Of a DNA stretch of 64,000 nt, positions 57,800 through 64,000 are shown in pieces; positions within the stretch are counted from its first letter, which is position 1; the number at the start of each line of letters is the position of its first letter. The position numbers were made by a program, and so were the translations under genes. Location: NCBI RefSeq assembly GCF_035916875.1, contig NZ_JAXUHN010000091.1, positions 1 to 64,000 on the forward strand, given 5' to 3'. Source of the DNA: Methylomicrobium sp035916875. GTDB lineage: Bacteria; Pseudomonadota; Gammaproteobacteria; Methylococcales; Methylomonadaceae. Below the pieces are notes generated by a model. That model had not been told where the DNA came from and ran no database searches. It worked only from the letters and a program-made list of their open reading frames with translations.

Positions 57800-60205
57800 A
57801 TGAAACCATTTTGCAAACCGGGCGTTTTCGGCAGTTTCTCGGTTAAACCAGCGAAAATCCACAATTTTTGTCTGATCTCGGCGCTGACGGTGCTGGTCGG
57901 ATGCGCGGCCACGTCCGTCTCCGAACTGAACGATTCGAAAGCGACGGCCGGCTACGATCCGAAAGACACCGACAAGCTGTTCGTGGTCGATTGCCTGTTG
58001 CCGGGACAGGTACGCAAGCTCGGCGCGCGGGCGATGTATTTGACCGCGCGGCGGCCAATCCAGACCACCGCGGGCGATTGCGAAATGCGCGGCGGCGAAT
58101 ATGTCGCATATGACCGCGCGAATGCTGCGTCGTCGTTGAAGATCTGGTTGCCGCAGGCGCAGCAGGGCGATCCGGAGGCGCAGGTCAAGGTTGGCGAAAT
58201 TTATGAAAAAGGACTCGGCGGCATGGCCGACCCCAAGCTGGCCGCAGAGTGGTATTTGAAAGCGGCCGAGAAAGGCAATTCGCAGGCACAGATCAACTTG
58301 GGCTATCTGTACGAAAAAGGCCTCGGCGTCAAACAGGACAAGGCGACCGCATTGAACTGGTACCGCAAGGCATCGGGACTGGCCAACTCCGATTTGCAAT
58401 TTTCCAGCGTCATCGAGGCCAACTACCAGCAGCAATTGACGCAATTGCGCGAAGAATCGCAAGGCTACAAGGAAGAGGCGGAAAATCTGCGAACTCAACT
58501 GGACGCCACTCGACAACAATTAACCGAACAAAAGCAGCAATCGCGAACGATCGAAAGGCAACTCGACGAAACCCGCAACCGATTGAATCAGGAAAAAGGT
58601 AAGGCTAGCCGCAACGAAGGTCTCATCGAATCGCTGCAACAGGAAGTCGAGACCAAAAAGTCGCATCTAAAAAACCAGCAACAGCAGGTCTCCCAACTCG
58701 AAAAACAATTGAAAGCCGAAGAGCGGCAACTTAAGAGCCAGCCGAAATCGCAAGTGATTGCACGTCAGGAGCCGAAACAGGCGCCCGCCACAGAAGAATC
58801 CGAGCCGGTCGAAGAGTCTCAAGTCAATACTTCAGAGAATAATCTGGCCGAAATGGAAGCGCGCCTGAAAACGCTCGAAAGCCAATATCAGGCCAGTTCC
58901 GCGCAAATCAACATGGAGGTCAATACGATCGAGGAGAAAGCCAAACAGGCAAGCAGCACGCAGGAAAAACTCGCTGTCGAGACCTTGCGTACCAAATTGT
59001 CCGACTCCAAGAGCCATCTGCTCGCGCAGGGCGGACAAATCAAGGAACTCAAAAACGCAATCGCGAAAGAAAAGAGCAATCTGGCACAGCCGTTAACGCT
59101 CGCGAAAGCGGGCCCGTCGATCGAAATCCTCGATCCGCCGGTCAAATTGACCCGGGGAACCGAGCCGAGCTTCCGTCTGCGCTCGGCGACCAAAATCAAG
59201 GAAATCATCGGCAAGATTTCATCGCCCACCGGATTGAGAAGCTTGCAGATCAATGAATTGCCGGTTCAGCCCGACAAGGATGGAGTCTTCAAATCCGAAA
59301 TCCCAATCGCATCGGCTTCAACCTCGGTCAAGATCGTCGCTACCGACAAACAAAACCGGCGCAGTCTGATTTCCTTCAATCTGCTGGCTCCGACGCAATC
59401 CGCCGCGCAAACATTTGACGAAGCGCCCGAAAGCATGACCTCGAGCACCTACCCGTCGGTCAATTTCGGCAAATTTTATGCGCTGATCATCGGCAACAAC
59501 AATTATGCGAGCATGCCGACTTTGAATACTTCGGCAAACGACGCCAAGGCGGTTGACGAAGTCCTGCGCTCGCGCTACGGTTTCCAGACGAAACTGTTGA
59601 TCAACGCGAACCGGCATCAAATCATGACCGCGTTCAATGACCTGCGTCAGAGCCTGACCGACCAGGACAACCTGTTGATTTATTACGCCGGGCACGGCGA
59701 AATCGACAAAAGCGACGAAAGCGCCTACTGGCTGCCGACCGACGCCGAACCGAACAACACCGCGAACTGGCTGTCCAGCTTCAATGTGACCCAATACCTG
59801 AATGTGATCCCGGCCAGGCATATCCTGGTGATCGCCGATTCCTGCTATTCGGGCGCGATGACGCAGGGCGCGATTGTACGTCTGCCGAAGGACATGCCGG
59901 AGGATAAACGCGAAAAATGGCTCAAGTTCATGATGAACCGCAAAGCGCGCACTGTGATGACGTCAGGCGGCGAGGAACCGGTGCTCGATTCCGGCGGCGG
60001 CAATCACTCCGTCTTTGCGAAGGCGTTGCTGAACGCGCTGAAATCGAACAAGGGCATGATGGTCGATTACGAACTGTTCCGAATCGTTTCAGGACAGGTC
60101 AAAAAATCCGCATCGATGGTCGGCTTTCAACAGTCGCCGGAATATTCCGCGTTGCAGCATGCTGGTCATGAAGGCAGCCCGTTCTTTTTCGTTCCGAAAG
60201 GCTAA
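57800..60205 (+). CDS. Lipoprotein caspase with Sel1 repeats and coiled coil
   Basis: An 801-aa protein. A lipoprotein signal ends LTVLVGC (Cys35, then Ala-Ala, so probably outer-membrane sorting). Two Sel1/TPR repeats lie at about 112-192 (AEWYLKAAEKGNSQAQINLG), a long coiled coil at about 205-430, and a beta-sandwich-like linker at about 445-540. The C-terminal peptidase C14 domain is at about 553-801. The catalytic pair is His632 (YYAGHGEI) and Cys682 (IADSCYSG). Cleavage specificity is probably for Arg/Lys or Asp; it cannot be decided. It leads an operon with a Ser/Thr kinase 17 nt downstream. Confidence 0.9.
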   Translation: MKPFCKPGVFGSFSVKPAKIHNFCLISALTVLVGCAATSVSELNDSKATAGYDPKDTDKLFVVDCLLPGQVRKLGARAMYLTARRPIQTTAGDCEMRGGEYVAYDRANAASSLKIWLPQAQQGDPEAQVKVGEIYEKGLGGMADPKLAAEWYLKAAEKGNSQAQINLGYLYEKGLGVKQDKATALNWYRKASGLANSDLQFSSVIEANYQQQLTQLREESQGYKEEAENLRTQLDATRQQLTEQKQQSRTIERQLDETRNRLNQEKGKASRNEGLIESLQQEVETKKSHLKNQQQQVSQLEKQLKAEERQLKSQPKSQVIARQEPKQAPATEESEPVEESQVNTSENNLAEMEARLKTLESQYQASSAQINMEVNTIEEKAKQASSTQEKLAVETLRTKLSDSKSHLLAQGGQIKELKNAIAKEKSNLAQPLTLAKAGPSIEILDPPVKLTRGTEPSFRLRSATKIKEIIGKISSPTGLRSLQINELPVQPDKDGVFKSEIPIASASTSVKIVATDKQNRRSLISFNLLAPTQSAAQTFDEAPESMTSSTYPSVNFGKFYALIIGNNNYASMPTLNTSANDAKAVDEVLRSRYGFQTKLLINANRHQIMTAFNDLRQSLTDQDNLLIYYAGHGEIDKSDESAYWLPTDAEPNNTANWLSSFNVTQYLNVIPARHILVIADSCYSGAMTQGAIVRLPKDMPEDKREKWLKFMMNRKARTVMTSGGEEPVLDSGGGNHSVFAKALLNALKSNKGMMVDYELFRIVSGQVKKSASMVGFQQSPEYSALQHAGHEGSPFFFVPKG

Positions 60206-60222
60206 CCCATTCCCAAGCCGTT

Positions 60223-61794
60223 ATGACAGATAAAAGCGCCGACGATATTACCGATGACGCAACCCGGATTGCGCCGAGGCCGGCCAATAGTCCGAAAACC
60301 GGGCCGACGGGCGCAAGCCCGCATCGGCCTATAGCGGAGACTGACGAGACGATCGTGACCCCCATCAAGGCGGGCTTGCCACCGTCCGCCGCGGCAAGCG
60401 CTTTCGGCCTGGACGCCGACACGCTGGTCAGCCCGTCCGCTCGCACCGCGCCGCCGACCGCCACCTCGCGCACCGCCAGAACCCTCGGTTTTAGCACGGA
60501 ATCCCCTTCGGCCCCGCTGGCCGTCGGCTCGGTGATCAAAGAACGTTTCGTGCTCAAGGAAGTGATCGGCTGCGGCGGCATGGGCACCGTATTCCGAGCA
60601 ACCGACCTGCGCCGTGAGGAAGCCCTCGACGAAACCCCGGATGTCGCGATCAAGGTGTTGAATGAAGGGTTCCGCGAAGACCCCGAACTCTTCATCGCGC
60701 TGCAAAGAGAAACCAAAAAAACCCAGCAACTGGCGCACCCCAACATCGTCACCGTCTATGACTTCGACCGGGACGGCAGCAATGTGTTCATGGTGATGCA
60801 AATACTGGACGGCCAGTCGCTCCGGCAATACATTCGCGAACACGCGCCCAACGGCCTGCCGTTCAAGAAAGCCTGGCCGATTATCAAAGGCCTGGCGCTG
60901 GCCCTGGCATATGCGCACAAACACAACATCATCCATTCCGACTTCAAACCCGGCAACGCCTTCATCACGGCCGACGGCAATGTGAAGGTGCTCGACTTCG
61001 GCATCGCCTGCGCGGCGGCCCGCACGGACGCCACCCATGACAAAACGGTTTTCAATGCCCGGGATCTCGGCGCACTGACGCCCGAATACGCAAGCCTCGA
61101 AATGTTCGAAAATCAGCCTCCAGACCCGCGCGACGACATTTATGCGCTGGGCTGCGTGGCCTACGAACTGCTGACCGGCAAGCATCCTTTCGGCAAGATT
61201 GCCGCGCCGAAAGCCTGCGAAGTCAATTTGCAGCCACCGGCAATTCCGGGTTTGAAGCGGCAGCACTGGAACGCGCTGGTTCATGCGCTCGCCTTCAAAA
61301 AAGAGCAACGTACGCCTTCGGTCAATCAGTTCATCAATGAGTTCGAACCGCGCGCGAAACTCCCCTGGATTTTATCGGGCGTCACCGCGCTGGCCTTACT
61401 CAGTGCGGCGGGCGCTTATGTCTATCTCTATTACAATGTCGATCCCTTGGCCGAAAAGGTCATTGCGCTGACGCCGGAACAGGAACTCAAGGTCAAAGAT
61501 CTGTTGGAACTCGCACAGATTCACTACGACGTCGGCTTCATCACCGCGCCATCCGGCAGCAATGCGTTATGGGCCTACCGTCAGGTGCTCGAAATCGATC
61601 CGTATAATAAACCCGCCAAGGCCGGGCTCGAAAAAATCGCGAATCTCTGCGAACAACAGGCGGAAGAATTGTTCCAACAAAACAATATCACCGAAAGCTT
61701 GGTCAAGATCGAAGAAGGGCTGGAAGCCGTGCCTAAACATGACGGCTTGTTGGCATTGAAAAAACAGATTATGGAATTGCAAGGCCGCCAGTAA
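60223..61794 (+). CDS. Transmembrane Ser/Thr protein kinase
   Basis: A 523-aa kinase. Residues 1-100 are a Pro/Thr-rich tail with three DxxTx[IV]xP-like motifs (P18, P47, P71). The kinase domain (about 108-370) has the glycine loop IGCGGMGTVF, Lys144 in VAIKV, the catalytic loop HSDFKPGN (H238-S239-D240; Ser replaces Arg), Asp258 in DFG and the DDIYALGCVAYELLTG motif. A membrane helix at about 382-402 precedes a periplasmic helical/TPR-like domain. Same operon as the caspase. Confidence 0.92.
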   Translation: MTDKSADDITDDATRIAPRPANSPKTGPTGASPHRPIAETDETIVTPIKAGLPPSAAASAFGLDADTLVSPSARTAPPTATSRTARTLGFSTESPSAPLAVGSVIKERFVLKEVIGCGGMGTVFRATDLRREEALDETPDVAIKVLNEGFREDPELFIALQRETKKTQQLAHPNIVTVYDFDRDGSNVFMVMQILDGQSLRQYIREHAPNGLPFKKAWPIIKGLALALAYAHKHNIIHSDFKPGNAFITADGNVKVLDFGIACAAARTDATHDKTVFNARDLGALTPEYASLEMFENQPPDPRDDIYALGCVAYELLTGKHPFGKIAAPKACEVNLQPPAIPGLKRQHWNALVHALAFKKEQRTPSVNQFINEFEPRAKLPWILSGVTALALLSAAGAYVYLYYNVDPLAEKVIALTPEQELKVKDLLELAQIHYDVGFITAPSGSNALWAYRQVLEIDPYNKPAKAGLEKIANLCEQQAEELFQQNNITESLVKIEEGLEAVPKHDGLLALKKQIMELQGRQ

Positions 61795-61822
61795 AGCGCC
61801 CGCATCCGAACGGAAATGCCCG

Positions 61823-62626
61823 ATGCGTCGCCTTATATTGCTTTGCTGGCTGCCGCTTTTATCGGCCGGATGCGCCGCCCCCGAAATCCGGCTGGACCGG
61901 GAAGCCGAGCGCCTGGGTTTGACACGCTCCCTCGTAAAAGGCACGGACTATCAACACGTCGTTTATCGGAATCGGGCCGGGTTTCAAAACGGTGAGTTGC
62001 ACGTTTATCTGGACGGCGACGGCTCGCCCTGGATTCACCATCAACTGATTGCGGACAATCCTACGCCGCGCAATCCGCTCGTGCTCAGATTGATCTCGCA
62101 GGACCCGTCCGCATCGCTTTATCTGGGCCGCCCCTGTTATCATGGTTTCGGGACAAAGCCGCCCTGCACTGCTGAACTCTGGACCCTTCGACGCTATTCC
62201 AAAACCGTCGTCGATACGATGACCGCCGCGCTCAGGGAACTCCGGAACGCCTTGCATCCCCGGAAGACGGTGTTGATCGGTTTCAGCGGCGGCGCCGCCT
62301 TGGCGATGCTGTTGGCCGAACGCATGGACGGTTTAAGTGGCATCGTCACGATCGCAGGCAATCTGGATCCCGATGCCTGGGCAGAGCGGCATCACTATTC
62401 GCCTCTGACCGGTTCGGAAAATCCGGCAAAGCATCCGCCCCTATCCGACAAGATTTTTCAACTGCATCTGGCCGGCGCAAAAGACACGAACATTCCGCCG
62501 GATTTGATCCGGGCTGCCGTTCAGCGTCAGCCATCAGCAACGTTTATTGTACTGCCCGACGCCGATCATGACTGTTGCTGGGAGAAGCTCTGGCCGCCCA
62601 TCCTCGAAACGATCAAAGCCCGGTAG
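61823..62626 (+). CDS. Lipoprotein alpha/beta-hydrolase
   Basis: A 267-aa protein with lipoprotein signal MRRLILLCWLPLLSAGC (Cys17). The alpha/beta-hydrolase triad is visible: Ser155 in LIGFSGGAAL, Asp221 in GAKDTN and His249 in DADHDCCWE; YLDGDGSPW may form the oxyanion loop. It starts 28 nt after the kinase gene and probably belongs to the same operon. The substrate is unknown; esterase or lipase-like activity is likely. Confidence 0.85.
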   Translation: MRRLILLCWLPLLSAGCAAPEIRLDREAERLGLTRSLVKGTDYQHVVYRNRAGFQNGELHVYLDGDGSPWIHHQLIADNPTPRNPLVLRLISQDPSASLYLGRPCYHGFGTKPPCTAELWTLRRYSKTVVDTMTAALRELRNALHPRKTVLIGFSGGAALAMLLAERMDGLSGIVTIAGNLDPDAWAERHHYSPLTGSENPAKHPPLSDKIFQLHLAGAKDTNIPPDLIRAAVQRQPSATFIVLPDADHDCCWEKLWPPILETIKAR

Positions 62627-62687
62627 TATTGATGCAATAGCGGCTATGTGGCAACGCAATGCATGGCGGCTTCTCGTCAGGAAGCGT

Positions 62688-64000
62688 TTAGCCCGGTTTG
62701 GCCACAGCCGACAGCAGCGGCGGATTAAACTTGAAGCCGAAATGTTTCGGATCCTCCCCGATCACCGCGGCCGAGAAGATATAAAAGACATAATCATAGG
62801 TCTCTTTCGGAATCTGGTATTGCTGGATGAATTTCCAGAAATTCTTGTCGCGCGGATTGTCCGGCATTTTTTTGATCATTTCCCTGACCCGGTTTTGCCC
62901 GTAATTGTAGCTCGCGATCACCAGCAAGCCGGAGGCCTGCGCCTCGGTGCTGTAGATCAGTTTCAAATATTTGGCGCCGGCGCGGGTCGCCTGATTGAAA
63001 TCGAAGCGCTGATCCTGTTCGTCATAGTTCCGGGTCGCCGCCAGCGGTCCTGTCTTCAGCCCGAAATCCTCGCCAGTCGAAGCCAGCAGCTGCCAGGCGC
63101 CTTTGGCGATACCGAAACGGGTCTCGGGACCGACCGCCATCGTATCGTAGTTGCTTTCCTGCAGCGGCAGATAGATGAAATGCAGCGGCAAACCTTCCTT
63201 GTCCAAAGCCGCCAGAATCGCCTGCGCGTATCCATTGTTCTCGAGCGTCGCCATCGCCTGCGGCATTCTGGATGAAGCCTGCCAGTATTTGATATAGCGT
63301 CTGACTTCATCGACAAAATCATCGGGCAGTTCCAGTTCGCTCTCGCCGAATTCCCGCGCGACTTTGGCGATCAATTCTTCTTCATAGCGCGCCGCGGTCG
63401 GAAAACGGATACGCAAAGATTCGGCCTCTTGCACGTATTCCTGATATTTGGCTTTCATACCTTGCAGGCGTTTGCGCTCCTGCGCCAACCGCCGGCTTTC
63501 TGCGGCGATCTTTTCCTGTTCGGCTTTGATACGTTCCTGCTCTGCCTTGATGCGCTCCTGATCGGCCAACAACTTATCCTGTGCGAGCGTGCTGATCATT
63601 TGCTCAAGCAGTTGGGCGCTGGATTCGATCGTGATTTCGGAGCGCGACAGGCTGACTTCCAGCGTCTTGATATCATAAAACAAATCGATCGCGAGCGTGC
63701 GCGCATTCGACAAGGCAATCCGCTGGTAAGTCACCACACAGGAAGCAATTAAAAACAGCACTGCCAACACCGAAATCCATTGATTGTATTTCTTGCTGCG
63801 AACCACCCGATCTTCGCGAATCAGCGTGCGCACCATCCGGGTGTATTCGCCGGCATCCTCGGCTTCTTCCGTCGACATCAGCCGGTTCCTGACCGCTTCT
63901 CTGGATAACTGGCGCTTATCCGTCGCCTGTTGTGTTTGTGTCGGTGTCGTTGAGGAAGGCGGCGTCGCCGACACTGGAATTTCGCCCGGTTTAGGCAGTT
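62688..64000 (-). CDS. Membrane-anchored lytic transglycosylase (5' end beyond window)
   Basis: The frame stays open to the window edge (residues LPKPGEIPVSATPP precede a GTG at 63974), so the N-terminus is probably cut. A membrane helix (YNQWISVLAVLFLIASCVV) is followed by a charged coiled coil (QERIKAEQERIKAEQEK). A C-terminal SLT domain has LPLQESNYDTMAVG with the catalytic Glu and LLVIASYNYGQNRVREM. It cleaves peptidoglycan glycan strands. It is convergent with the caspase-kinase-hydrolase operon. Confidence 0.88.
   Translation of the reverse strand, partial: LPKPGEIPVSATPPSSTTPTQTQQATDKRQLSREAVRNRLMSTEEAEDAGEYTRMVRTLIREDRVVRSKKYNQWISVLAVLFLIASCVVTYQRIALSNARTLAIDLFYDIKTLEVSLSRSEITIESSAQLLEQMISTLAQDKLLADQERIKAEQERIKAEQEKIAAESRRLAQERKRLQGMKAKYQEYVQEAESLRIRFPTAARYEEELIAKVAREFGESELELPDDFVDEVRRYIKYWQASSRMPQAMATLENNGYAQAILAALDKEGLPLHFIYLPLQESNYDTMAVGPETRFGIAKGAWQLLASTGEDFGLKTGPLAATRNYDEQDQRFDFNQATRAGAKYLKLIYSTEAQASGLLVIASYNYGQNRVREMIKKMPDNPRDKNFWKFIQQYQIPKETYDYVFYIFSAAVIGEDPKHFGFKFNPPLLSAVAKPG

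Noticed and set aside
57635..58519. 294-aa minus-strand frame
   Set aside because: Overlaps the caspase N-terminus and its leader on the other strand; no signal, motif or ribosome site.

Overview
The window looks like chromosome of a gammaproteobacterial (Type I, Methylococcales) methanotroph. The main evidence is a particulate methane monooxygenase-like operon in the order A-B-C (pxmABC, 45110-47904), an arrangement described from gammaproteobacterial methanotrophs, as opposed to the usual pmoCAB order. The core-gene synteny also fits Gammaproteobacteria: tRNA-Tyr/Gly/Thr ahead of tuf, lolB-ispE-tRNA-Gln-prs-rplY-pth, and hemA-prfA-prmC. Copper-handling genes are abundant, as expected of such an organism. 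The species cannot be named from the sequence alone.

Layout. 1-9.9 kb is core genes: the 5' end of tuf, four tRNAs, translation, lipoprotein-export and isoprenoid genes, a large TPR lipoprotein, hemA-prfA-prmC and a JAMM metallopeptidase. 10-19.7 kb holds a UbiB-type kinase with a helical companion, a pyruvate:ferredoxin oxidoreductase overlapping a dihydroorotate-dehydrogenase-like gene, and a Lon-like protease. 19.7-27.7 kb holds a membrane sensor with a PAS domain and an RsbW-like ATPase domain, then a copper cluster: a CopA/CcoI-like P-type ATPase, a His/Met-rich TauE/SafE protein, a separate HMA-like membrane protein, a free-standing 59-aa metal-binding domain and small membrane proteins. 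28-40.2 kb holds an ATP-grasp-like gene and a complete potassium system (tiny ORF, kdpF, kdpA, kdpB, kdpC, then kdpD-kdpE), interrupted by a PepSY-like protein, a four-helix-bundle membrane protein and a CorA transporter. A convincing KdpE box lies upstream.

40.2-52.4 kb contains dsbD, an 820-bp gap with an orphan terminator, an AhpD-like protein, an MFS transporter in line with pxmABC, a divergent LysR regulator across a promoter region carrying a run of ten G, a Yellow/royal-jelly-family secreted protein, and a SafE-cupredoxin fusion. Small membrane proteins at 26.4, 40.3 and 52.1 kb are clearly related to one another. Two of them sit beside copper-type genes and the third beside dsbD. 52.8-64 kb contains a tandem pair of 39-aa lipoproteins with duplicated promoters, an HTTM-DCC fusion, threonine dehydrogenase plus 2-amino-3-ketobutyrate CoA ligase, and a terminal cluster: a lipoprotein caspase with Sel1 repeats and coiled coil, a transmembrane Ser/Thr kinase, a lipoprotein alpha/beta-hydrolase and a convergent lytic transglycosylase.

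The most promising undescribed material is the caspase/kinase/hydrolase operon, the family of three small membrane proteins with the split copper ATPase, the tandem mini-lipoproteins, and the pxm promoter region.
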